Origin: Phormidesmis priestleyi Ana
Lineage (GTDB): Bacteria > Cyanobacteriota > Cyanobacteriia > Phormidesmidales > Phormidesmidaceae
Assembly: GCA_001314865.1 (NCBI GenBank)
Contig: LJZR01000011.1
Location: 62,001 to 126,000, forward strand
Direction: 5' to 3'
Length of the DNA: 64,000 nt
Positions within the stretch are counted from its first letter, which is position 1, and each line of letters starts with the position of its first letter. A program made the translations under genes and the position numbers. Below the pieces are notes generated by a model. It made no database searches, was not told the DNA's origin, and saw only the letters and a program-made list of their open reading frames with translations. Below, in pieces: positions 57,488-64,000 of the stretch.

Positions 57488-57528
57488 GGGCATCTCCTGA
57501 TCTAATTTAGATTGAGGGATGCCCTTCT
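57488..57528 (+). terminator. Terminator after the EF-G gene
   Basis: GGGCATC (57488-57494) pairs with GATGCCC (57518-57524), extended by a CC/GG pair across a bulge, and is followed by a short T-rich run, 24 bp after the stop. Confidence 0.6.
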
Positions 57529-57578
57529 TAGTCAGTACTTACGTTAGCTATTCGCTATCATTCATTGATTATTCATTT

Positions 57579-57935
57579 ATGGAGCTAAAAGCCTTACCGA
57601 CTGATATTGTGCTCAGTGACTCTAAAGAAGTCCTGGGTCATATCAAAATGGATCGCACGCTTTATCCGGGTACTTATGTGGATATTGAGGGGCAAACCTA
57701 TCAAATTCTGGTGCGTCGCCATCAGTACCAGCTCAAACTAGGCCGCTACTCTCTGCACAAGGCTATTGTTCATGTTAAAGAAACGAGTATTCCTGAAGAG
57801 CGGACATTGTTAAACGGTGATTGGGTGATTGGCGACATTAGCTGTACCTACAATGCTCGCTCAGAAATCTTTCGCTGCGCGGTGAATCCGGATGGCCCTT
57901 GTCGCGGCTGTCTGCACTATATAGCGGATCACTAA
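57579..57935 (+). CDS. DUF6464 family protein
   Basis: A 118-residue conserved cyanobacterial protein. The start MELKALPTDIVLSDSKEVLG at 57579 matches the family; an upstream frame start would add 20 unlike residues. Family marks are PGTYVDIEGQTYQIL, RRHQYQLKLGRYSLHK and the cysteine-bearing end SCTYNARSEIFRCAVNPDG with CRGC. The last four cysteines may bind metal. Function is unknown. Confidence 0.83.
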   Translation: MELKALPTDIVLSDSKEVLGHIKMDRTLYPGTYVDIEGQTYQILVRRHQYQLKLGRYSLHKAIVHVKETSIPEERTLLNGDWVIGDISCTYNARSEIFRCAVNPDGPCRGCLHYIADH

Positions 57936-58022
57936 TGTGGATCACTTGGCTAGAATATAGCCACACAGCTGAACTCTTTAAAAAACAACAGGACAAAACA
58001 ACAGGCTAAGTTGGGTTCGGTT

Positions 58023-58076
58023 AAGTGACTCGCGGCATATGCTGGCAAAGCCTCGCCTTTGGCGATGTGTATCTGC
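58023..58076 (+). repeat. Dispersed 54-bp repeat, copy 1
   Basis: It matches 60644-60697 at 49 of 54 positions, starting AAGTGACTCGCGG. Each copy is preceded by ACACAGCTGAA at a different distance (57963 and 60612). It contains a CAAAG/CTTTG hairpin; the change in copy 2 turns a pair into G-U. It may be an interspersed repeat or an old mobile fragment. Confidence 0.75.
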
Positions 58077-58194
58077 ACGTTGTTACAGTAAAGTGGCGTG
58101 TATGCAGAGCTGTGTTTGGGGATTGCCGATTGAAAATATGGATATGCTGATCGCAGCCCATGCTAGAAGCTTGAATGAGATGTTAGTGAAGTAA
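58039..58194 (+). pseudogene. Remnant of a VapC/PIN-domain toxin gene
   Basis: An open frame from ATG 58039 to TAA 58192-58194 ends in GLPIENMDMLIAAHARSLNE (plus MLVK), the usual C-terminal part of PIN-domain toxins (family pattern I-x-x-x-D-x-x-I-A-A-H-A-x-S-L). The normal ending LVTNN is cut short, and the front 50-100 residues with the first catalytic acids are missing. The upstream part of this frame lies in the 54-bp repeat. It is a decayed fragment; no VapB antitoxin gene is nearby. Confidence 0.6.
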
Positions 58195-58259
58195 CAACCT
58201 ACGTGAATTTTAACGGGTGGCTGGGTTACGGCTGGAGAACTGGGTTTGAGAGAAATCCT

Positions 58260-59384
58260 TTAATACAGCTCGTATTTCATCAGTTGGCAGAGCAGCTGGC
58301 CGTTGTACACTGGCGTGCGTGAGGCTGACTTAAGGCCAATGTTGCTAGACAACGCTTTGTTGCCGCTGATAACGTAGGCCGTCCAGCCTTTGAACCTTTG
58401 CTTGAGGACATTGCCGAGCAGTTTGTAAAATGCGCCGAGGTCAGAGTCAGCGCCGAGGCGATCGCCATAGGGCGGATTGCACAGCAACACCCCGCTATCT
58501 GCGGGTGCTTCTACCTCGGCAAGCTCTTTTTGCCGAAAGCTCAGCAGGTGCTCTATGCCGCATTGCTGAGCATTGCTGTGGGCCTGAATGAGTACGTTCG
58601 GATCGCGATCGCTCCCTCCCACAAAAGCCGCCAAATCTTCTTTTTGCATTCCTTCCGCTTCCGCAATCAAGCTATCCCACAGGTCATCGTCGTAGTCTAA
58701 CCAGGTTTCAAAGCCAAAGCGTTCGCGAAAAAGGCCAGGGGCAATATTGAGCGATCGCAACCCCGCCTCTAAAGGCAACGTCCCTGACCCACACAGCGGA
58801 TCAAAAAAAGCTTGATCGCGATGCCAGCCCGACAGTTGAATCAGCGCTGAAGCCAAAGACTCTTTGAGCGGTGCGGCGCCTACCGCAGGCCGATACCCCC
58901 GCCGATGCAAACTGTTGCCCGAGCTATCAAGGCTGACAACAGCCCTACCCTCATGCAAATGCACGTTGACGCGCAGGTCGGGGTTATGGGTATCTACATC
59001 CGATCGCTCGCCAAAGTCTTGGGTTTGCTGATGCACAATGGCATTTTTGGCCTGCAAGGCGTTAAAGTGCGTGTGGTTTAGCTCTTCTGTTTTGCCGGTA
59101 GCGGTCACGGCCAAGGTGTTGTTGGGGCGTAGGTACTGGCTCCAGTCAGTCCGCTGAATGCCCGTGAATAGCTCGTTGCTGTCTTCACAGTCAAACTCGT
59201 CTATTCGCATCAAAACTCTAAACGGCAGGCGAGCCCATAGGTTTACCTTGTACAGGAGGGCGCGATCGCCCTTAAATTCTGCCCCGCAAAATCCAGGCTC
59301 CACATCCTTTGCGCCTAGCTGCTCTAGTTCTTCTACCATCAGGGGTTCTAACCCGCGGGCAACAGTGGCAAAGTATTGATTCAT
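58260..59384 (-). CDS. THUMP-domain RNA N2-guanine methyltransferase (RlmL/RlmK-N-like)
   Basis: A 374-residue SAM-dependent methyltransferase. The N-terminal ferredoxin-like/THUMP part (about 1-160) begins NQYFATVARGLEPLMVEELEQ. The catalytic part has DPLCGSGTLPLEA (SAM motif I) and LLCNPPYGDRLG (NPPY catalytic motif). It matches UPF0020/RlmL first-half proteins that make m2G in 23S rRNA. A tRNA target is possible. It shares its strand with the alpha/beta hydrolase gene upstream (24 bp gap). Confidence 0.92.
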   Translation of the reverse strand: MNQYFATVARGLEPLMVEELEQLGAKDVEPGFCGAEFKGDRALLYKVNLWARLPFRVLMRIDEFDCEDSNELFTGIQRTDWSQYLRPNNTLAVTATGKTEELNHTHFNALQAKNAIVHQQTQDFGERSDVDTHNPDLRVNVHLHEGRAVVSLDSSGNSLHRRGYRPAVGAAPLKESLASALIQLSGWHRDQAFFDPLCGSGTLPLEAGLRSLNIAPGLFRERFGFETWLDYDDDLWDSLIAEAEGMQKEDLAAFVGGSDRDPNVLIQAHSNAQQCGIEHLLSFRQKELAEVEAPADSGVLLCNPPYGDRLGADSDLGAFYKLLGNVLKQRFKGWTAYVISGNKALSSNIGLKSASRTPVYNGQLLCQLMKYELY

Positions 59385-59408
59385 GAGAGAGAGTCCTATG
59401 GCTGCTAT

Positions 59409-60368
59409 CTAATCGGGGGCTGTGTCGGTGTTTGCCCCTAGCCAATCTAAAAGCAACGCCGCAACAATTCCGGGCTGCTCTAGCTGAGGCAGCACGCCCG
59501 TCTTTGATACTACCTGAAATCGCCGTACGGCTCTGGGGTTTAGTTCAGCAAACCGACGACCCGTAGCGACCGGTGTAAACTGCGCTTGCTCTCCCCACAC
59601 CAGCGCTGTGGGCACCTGTAAGTGCGCCCAATAAGGGGCCAAATCAAAATACAGGTCTCCTCTTAAAAACGCGAGCGCTGCGTATTGGGCATTGGGCTGC
59701 TGGGCCGAAGCCAGATAGGCCGCGACAATTTCAGGAGAGAGCCGATCGGACTGGGCGAACAGAAAATTTTCTAAAAAGTTGCGAACCGCAAATTCGTTCG
59801 TTGCGCCTAGCGTATAGATGGCGGTGTCTAAAAAAGGCGTGTTGATAATTGGCTCAGGAAGGCGTCTGCCTGCACCTGCGCCAAAGTCTTTAAAGCCAGC
59901 TGGACAGGTTAAAAACAATTTTGTGAAGAGTTCTGGCCTAGAGACCGCTAGCCTAGCAACTAAGCTGCCAGTAAACGAGCTGGCAACAGCCACCACAGGC
60001 CCTGCCGAAATCTGTTCAATGACTTGTTCTAAAAAGTCTTCAATCACATTCAAATAGTCCTGAGTGCTGTAGCGCCGCTCAGGATGTGCCGATGCGCCCC
60101 AGCCAATTAGGTCGGGTGCAATGACTCGGTGTGAAATGGAGAGAACAGAATAAACTTTTGACCATTCGTAGGCTGAAGCACCGCCACCAAAGTTGTGAAA
60201 AAAGACAACCGTTGGCTTATTATCTGCATCGAACTGGTGAGCTAGGTTGTACTGAGGCGATCCAAGCGTCGATTGCACGGGCGAGTCGATAGGGGTGTAG
60301 TACACAACGCTGCCCAGTCGGGTCTGTGCTGATTTTTGGCCAAAGCCAGCCGGCTGAAACTTCAGCAT
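59409..60368 (-). CDS. Alpha/beta-fold hydrolase with incomplete triad
   Basis: A 319-residue alpha/beta-fold protein (FFHNFGGGASAYEWSKVYSV, then VIAPDLIGWGASAHPE). The nucleophile elbow is AVASSFTGS. The usual acid is replaced (WGEQAQFTPV; most relatives have Asp at the alanine). The histidine is also replaced: KTGVLPQLEQP, where others have GH. Cyanobacterial and plant relatives with this end sequence exist from memory, so it may be a family-wide trait. Catalysis is doubtful. It lies 24 bp upstream of the methyltransferase gene. Confidence 0.82.
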   Translation of the reverse strand: MLKFQPAGFGQKSAQTRLGSVVYYTPIDSPVQSTLGSPQYNLAHQFDADNKPTVVFFHNFGGGASAYEWSKVYSVLSISHRVIAPDLIGWGASAHPERRYSTQDYLNVIEDFLEQVIEQISAGPVVAVASSFTGSLVARLAVSRPELFTKLFLTCPAGFKDFGAGAGRRLPEPIINTPFLDTAIYTLGATNEFAVRNFLENFLFAQSDRLSPEIVAAYLASAQQPNAQYAALAFLRGDLYFDLAPYWAHLQVPTALVWGEQAQFTPVATGRRFAELNPRAVRRFQVVSKTGVLPQLEQPGIVAALLLDWLGANTDTAPD

Positions 60369-60514
60369 AGGAGACCTGAGTTTTGGTAGTAGGGTTACCT
60401 CTCTAGTTTAGCGGGTTCGTTCTGATAGATACGGCTTGATGAACTTATCCTGATGGATTTAGGGCTGTTCACTTAGGGGCCAGGCAAATAAGGGCCAGGC
60501 AAAGAAATATAGCG

Positions 60515-60586
60515 TTGGTTACTTGGTCACTTGGTCACTTGGTCACTTGGTCACTTGGTCACTTGGTCACTTGGTCACTTGGTCTG
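60515..60586. repeat. 9 x 8-bp tandem repeat (TTGGTCAC)
   Basis: Seven perfect TTGGTCAC units (60523-60578) are flanked by a variant unit on each side. The inverse word CCAAGTGAC occurs once at 60642-60650, at the edge of the 54-bp repeat, so a transcript could fold back on the array. Confidence 0.9.
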
Positions 60587-60643
60587 TTGATCACTCGGGT
60601 TGAATACAGCAACACAGCTGAAACCTTTCCAAAGTCACAGACC

Positions 60644-60697
60644 AAGTGACTCGCGGTATATGTTGGCAAAGCCTCGCTTTTGGCGATATGTATTTGC
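60644..60697 (+). repeat. Dispersed 54-bp repeat, copy 2
   Basis: See copy 1 at 58023-58076. Five differences; in one reading frame four of them are synonymous, in the frame of the PIN remnant they change residues. Context past the repeat is unrelated to copy 1. Confidence 0.75.
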
Positions 60698-60761
60698 CCG
60701 CCGCCATAACGTATCGCTTTTTTCTGACCTCTATTATCTGAGGGCTTGGTCACACAATTGC

Positions 60762-61619
60762 CTAGACATACTCAAAATGACTGAGGTCAAGGTTGGCCGA
60801 GGACTGACCCACTATACGAGCGATCGCATCACCGCTGTTAGTCAAAATAAAGGCCTCACCACAGCATCCATCAACAAGCTTGTAATTCGAAGCACTGCCA
60901 GACAAAACAATCTGATCTTCACCTTTGGTAAAGTCTTGGATAATGGCAAAATCACCAAAGCCATTACCTAGGTAAAAAGACCCCTTCGCATCGCCCAAAA
61001 TGAATTTGTCTGCGCCAGCTTGACCCTTGAGGTTGTCAACTTCGCCGACACCACGGCTTTTGCTGTCAGTGCCATTGAGAATGTCGTCACCTTCTCCACC
61101 AAAGAGTACATCATTACCCCCTGCGCCAAACATAACGTCAGCACCAATTGTTCCATGCAGGAAATTATCTCCACTATCCCCTTTAATCACATTGCCTTGG
61201 CCTTGGCCGCTATCTTCGAGCACATCCTTAACGGATATTTTTAGCAGTTGACTATCGCTCAGGTGGCCAGCATCCCAAACCTTGACCTTGACCTCATAAG
61301 TGTTGTCTTTGCCATGATCTCTAGGATTTTCAAAGTCTGGAGCCTCTTTGAAAAATACCTTGCCAGTCCGGCGATCAATGTCAAAGAGATGGGCATCTGC
61401 GCCACCAGCAATGACATAAGACAACTGACCATTTTGTTCTGTGCTTTTATCGTCATGCGTCTCAACGTCGGTCACAAACCTTGTATTTTCATTTACTTCG
61501 ATATGTGCCGTCGAACCACCCCCATCACTTACGATGTCAGGGCGAGAATTTTTAGGTTTGCTGGGTTTGCGAAATTTGCTGAATTTGCTGAATTTGCTAA
61601 ATTTTCTAAAAAAGACCAC
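60762..61619 (-). CDS. Cadherin-RTX calcium-binding protein
   Basis: A 285-residue protein with three parts. The N-terminus has a basic repeat KFSKFSKFSKF (about 6-16). A cadherin-like domain follows (about 38-130, EVNENTRFVTDVETHD, FDIDRRTGKVFF, PDFENPRDH, YEVKVKVWDAG). RTX calcium repeats come next (about 145-185, HGTIGADVMFGAGGNDVLFGG) with a C-terminal module that ends DLSHFEYV. RTX proteins are normally exported by type I secretion through a C-terminal signal. No Sec signal peptide is seen, in agreement. No secretion genes are adjacent. It is probably a surface or matrix protein. Confidence 0.88.
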   Translation of the reverse strand: MVFFRKFSKFSKFSKFRKPSKPKNSRPDIVSDGGGSTAHIEVNENTRFVTDVETHDDKSTEQNGQLSYVIAGGADAHLFDIDRRTGKVFFKEAPDFENPRDHGKDNTYEVKVKVWDAGHLSDSQLLKISVKDVLEDSGQGQGNVIKGDSGDNFLHGTIGADVMFGAGGNDVLFGGEGDDILNGTDSKSRGVGEVDNLKGQAGADKFILGDAKGSFYLGNGFGDFAIIQDFTKGEDQIVLSGSASNYKLVDGCCGEAFILTNSGDAIARIVGQSSANLDLSHFEYV

Positions 61620-61766
61620 TGTGGTATCTCCTAATTGTTTTTCATTGATTTGCGAAAAAAATATGACACACCCTGAGCAGTCAGCATCTCAAAAGAGAAT
61701 TTTGTAATTGAGCTATTTGCAGAATATAGAGATTGATTGAATGGAACCAACTATATGAGCTATGTG

Positions 61767-61822
61767 AGATCAGTCTTATGAGATTAGTCTTATGAGATTA
61801 GTCTTATGAGATTAGTCTTATG
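61767..61822. repeat. 4 x 14-bp tandem repeat
   Basis: Units of AGATTAGTCTTATG at 61767-61780 (one change), 61781-61794, 61795-61808 and 61809-61822, upstream of the RTX gene. Confidence 0.88.
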
Positions 61823-62176
61823 AGATCTGATGCTGAAATCTTGGAAACAACTGATGAGTCATTAGGCCCAGCTATTGGCTCCAGTCATGAGCTCTAGAGG
61901 CATGTGATTAAACCTTCGGTCAAACATCTGGTAGAAGGTGTTGCCGAGCCGTAGCGTCGGCTTTAACCAGCATTTTCAATAGGCCAACCAATTCTCTCTC
62001 TATACACAAACTAATGACCTTTCAAAAATGGGATAGTTCCTTGCTTCTGACTTTATTTTGATAATTACAGATGCCAGCTTCTAATCAATTTATATTGTTG
62101 TAAATGAGTGAAAATCTTTCCTAAGATTAAGCCATGTCTGCTTATGTGTAAGGGTTTTGCGGCAATATTTCTTTCG

Positions 62177-62285
62177 TTTTGCCTTGGTTTTGCCTTGGTT
62201 TTGCCTTGGTTTTGCCTTGGTTTTGCCTTGGTTTTGCCTTGGTTTTGCCTTGGTTTTGCCTTGGTTTTGCCTTGTTTTGCCTTGG
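62177..62285. repeat. 10-copy 11-bp tandem repeat (TTTTGCCTTGG)
   Basis: Eight exact units from 62177 to 62264, one 10-bp unit (62265-62274) and one more exact unit (62275-62285). The unit length shifts the frame every copy, so all three plus frames read as the same hydrophobic peptide repeat. It is not considered coding. Confidence 0.92.
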
Positions 62286-62708
62286 TTTTTATTGTTGTTT
62301 TTTGTTGTTTTATGTTTTTCTTGTAAGCTGCTATTATGCTTGTCCTTGGTATTCTTCTTGGCTTTTGTTGGGTTGGGTTAAGTGAAAACGTAATTTTCAG
62401 TCAAAGTTTAGTCAAAAAACTCTTTTCTGTGAAGGTGGTAGGTGTTGTTTATGTGAATTGTCTTAAGACAATAGGGAATATCTTAAGAAATAAGAAAATA
62501 GAGAATGTAGCTTGAATCCACAAAGATTCGCAGAGACAAGTAAGGCCGCTAAAATTTTGTCGTTAGCAACTGAGTAATGCCTTTTTACTGCTTTAAGGCT
62601 TTGCTAAGCTTAGACCCATTAAACCCAATAGATCTCAAGTGGGTTTCAAGTGGGTTTTAATAGGTTGTTAATTTCTCTGAAACAGTCGGCACAATCAATT
62701 GGATTTCA

Positions 62709-62739
62709 CTGTGAAGTCATCATTACGATGACTTCACAG
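62709..62739 (-). terminator. 13-bp perfect hairpin
   Basis: Arms 62709-62721 and 62727-62739 are exact reverse complements with a 5-nt loop, 106 bp after the stop of the leftward membrane-protein gene. No U-run. A terminator or transcript stabiliser is likely. Confidence 0.5.
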
Positions 62740-62844
62740 CCTCATTACCAGAGCTTTTATCTTTCAAGCCTCTGAACCTGTCAAGCCTCTGAATCCAGCA
62801 TCCAAAAACAACCTATTGAGTAACGTATTTAATAGGGGTGCCTG

Positions 62845-63267
62845 CTATTCTGCCGAAGTGATGTCTCGTACATTGACCTGAGGAAAGCAAGGAATAGACT
62901 TAGGCCCGCAGATAGCCGAGACACTGCCTTGGACTTCAATGGGTTTGCCGACGGAACTGTTTAATGGCTGTCCGGTTAAATACACGCGGCCAATGCCGGG
63001 GCTTTCAATAAAGTAGCCATTGGGCGCTGGCCTCAGCTCGTCATTTTCTTGATAGCTATATTTGGCCTGAACTGTTCCTTCTACCGTGACCACGGGCGCA
63101 ATTGTCGCCATATACAGCTTGTGCAGCTGCCAAATAATGAGCGTGCTGACTGCTGCGCCCAAGATGAAAAATCCGGATGCGATCGCCCAAAGCGCAGGCT
63201 GCGAATACGGCTCTCTGGTAGCGCGAACCTGAGTGTTGGGTGGGTGAACTTTGGAGAAGGATGCCAT
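62845..63267 (-). CDS. Single-pass membrane protein, unknown
   Basis: A 140-residue protein with a polar head, one membrane helix (about 27-52, ALWAIASGFFILGAAVSTLIIW) and an outward domain that looks like a small OB or strand-rich fold (VVTVEGTVQAKYSY, GKPIEVQGSVSAICGPKSIPC). Two cysteines six residues apart may form a disulfide. No family was recognised. The ATG at 63267 lies upstream of a gap with no clear ribosome site. Confidence 0.7.
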   Translation of the reverse strand: MASFSKVHPPNTQVRATREPYSQPALWAIASGFFILGAAVSTLIIWQLHKLYMATIAPVVTVEGTVQAKYSYQENDELRPAPNGYFIESPGIGRVYLTGQPLNSSVGKPIEVQGSVSAICGPKSIPCFPQVNVRDITSAE

Positions 63268-63436
63268 GACTCAAATTTCCCGATGAGAGTAGGTAGGAGG
63301 CTAGCTATGAAGGTTGGCCCATCCGCTGTTGCCGTCTTAAGATTACCCATTACATCAAGAAAAATTTATGCTTCGATGTGCCACTCCGGCCAAATGTACA
63401 GCCAGTTGGATAGGGCATAGGGATCGGTTAGCCGCT

Positions 63437-64000
63437 CTATTGGCTTAGTCTATCGTACACTGCCCAAATAGCCAGGGGTCTAAGGTAGTGACAGGCGCGA
63501 AAAGTGCCCACGGCGGTGATGGCTTCGGGCGTACGAAATTGCAGGCCATGCTGATAAATTTGCTCAACCACTGCTTGCGTAATCTCCATTGCTTCTGTCT
63601 TTTTCCCGGCATGGGCAAAAAAGGCCGCGAGGCCAAAATTAATGCCTGTCCACACTTCTAACTGATGGGTATCGTCTGGATTCTGGGGCGATCCGTCAGG
63701 CCGAACACCGTTGGCACAGCCGATTCTGACACCGAGTTCGGCGGCGCTAAAGTAGCCAGTTTGCGCGCCTTCAAACTTTTGGTTTTGAGGCCCTAGCTGG
63801 GCGGTGTATTCATTGAACTTAACAAAGCAGGCATCGTAGATGGCCTTGAGCGTGGGTTCTACAAATTCAGGATCGACCACATCCGGCAGGCCCATGGTAG
63901 AGGTACAAAACTGGCCGCATAGCTGGTCAGCCATAACCACGTCAGATCCACTTTGGGTATCGAGTCGGTAGTAGCTGCCGTTCCACAGCTGCTTTTGGTA
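63437..64000 (-). CDS. GH116-type non-lysosomal glucosylceramidase, C-terminal part (cut by window edge)
   Basis: The frame is open through the window end, so the 5' part lies outside. The 187 visible codons end a family GH116 (GBA2-like, DUF608) protein: LWNGSYYRLDT near the edge, then VVMADQLCGQFC, LEVWTGINFGLAAFFAHAGK and FRACHYLRPLAIWAVYDRL. The catalytic nucleophile and acid lie mostly upstream of this part and cannot be checked, apart from the MADQL region. Activity on glucosylceramide or another beta-glucoside is inferred. An internal ATG at 63940 is not the true start. Confidence 0.85.
   Translation of the reverse strand, partial: YQKQLWNGSYYRLDTQSGSDVVMADQLCGQFCTSTMGLPDVVDPEFVEPTLKAIYDACFVKFNEYTAQLGPQNQKFEGAQTGYFSAAELGVRIGCANGVRPDGSPQNPDDTHQLEVWTGINFGLAAFFAHAGKKTEAMEITQAVVEQIYQHGLQFRTPEAITAVGTFRACHYLRPLAIWAVYDRLSQ

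Larger units (their letters stand above)
60369..60761. other. Repeat-rich gap between hydrolase and RTX genes
   Basis: It holds a duplicated GGGCCAGGCAAA (about 60477-60502), the 8-bp array 60515-60586 and the second 54-bp repeat copy. A plus-strand open frame from 60600 runs into the RTX gene in antisense and is rejected. Confidence 0.5.
61620..62844. other. 1.2-kb gene-free region with repeat arrays
   Basis: It contains the 14-bp and 11-bp arrays, a 13-bp hairpin at its right side and small duplications (CAAGCCTCTGAA near 62770-62792). Plus-strand open frames over the 11-bp array are only repeat-encoded. No RNA family was recognised. Confidence 0.5.

Noticed and set aside
60600-60971. 123-codon plus-strand frame
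   Set aside because: It starts in the 54-bp repeat and then runs antisense through the RTX gene, which has a clear domain pattern on the other strand.
62108-62385. Overlapping hydrophobic frames that look like membrane peptides
   Set aside because: They are produced by the 11-bp tandem array in every frame and have no independent support.

Overview
This is chromosomal sequence from a cyanobacterium. The main evidence is a photosystem I subunit gene (psaK), a homogentisate phytyltransferase gene, a thylakoid-type HCF164/TxlA thioredoxin, several families found mainly in cyanobacteria (TIGR02652, DUF928, DUF6464, NIL-ferredoxin) and the frequent octamer GCGATCGC (HIP1) inside genes. Gene content and style fit a Leptolyngbya/Phormidesmis/Nodosilinea-type genome, but that placement is inference. 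No prophage, insertion sequence, CRISPR array or tRNA gene was recognised.

Layout. 0-1.7 kb: a cluster of DnaA boxes (candidate oriC), a strong hairpin and dnaA. 2.9-11 kb: an HtrA protease, then an exported TPR-CHAT protease-like protein with a secreted DUF928 partner, a CHASE2-GGDEF diguanylate cyclase and an acetyltransferase. 11-19.4 kb: mostly leftward genes (a large unknown protein, a HAD phosphatase, tocopherol synthesis, an iron-type ABC permease, a 2Fe-2S protein) and a broken alcohol dehydrogenase. 19.5-25 kb: purK followed by a probable 6S RNA, an active/inactive M16 peptidase pair and an alpha/beta hydrolase. 25-36 kb: NIL-ferredoxin, TxlA, YajQ, a DprA-like protein, pyrG, an Anabaena-sensory-rhodopsin orthologue, a cell-wall amidase and a ruvA/DivIVA-like/coaD operon. 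36-41 kb: psaK and the division genes ftsQ-ftsZ followed by thiD. 41-50.5 kb: small conserved cyanobacterial proteins, SRP RNA, a roadblock protein with a dead serine-hydrolase-like protein, gamma-carbonic anhydrase, an AAA protein, a divergent HicA/HicB pair and a HAD-NurA operon. 50.5-64 kb: a soluble histidine kinase, mnmG, a second-type EF-G, a VapC remnant, an RNA methyltransferase, an RTX/cadherin protein and the 3' part of a GH116-type glucosylceramidase gene.

Functional themes. Cell division and envelope (ftsQ, ftsZ, DivIVA-like, AmiC-type amidase), light and redox (PsaK, sensory rhodopsin, TxlA, ferredoxins, tocopherol) and signalling (CHASE2-GGDEF, YajQ, histidine kinase, roadblock) dominate. 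The CHAT/DUF928/CHASE2 block looks like an envelope-facing protease and second-messenger module.

The most unusual feature is structural. At least nine genes of unrelated function have a stop codon inside a short tandem array (units of 11-16 bp, 3-8 copies), and several more have arrays within about 30 bp of an end. The unit sequence is different at every gene. This looks like recurrent local duplication at gene borders and not one dispersed repeat family.
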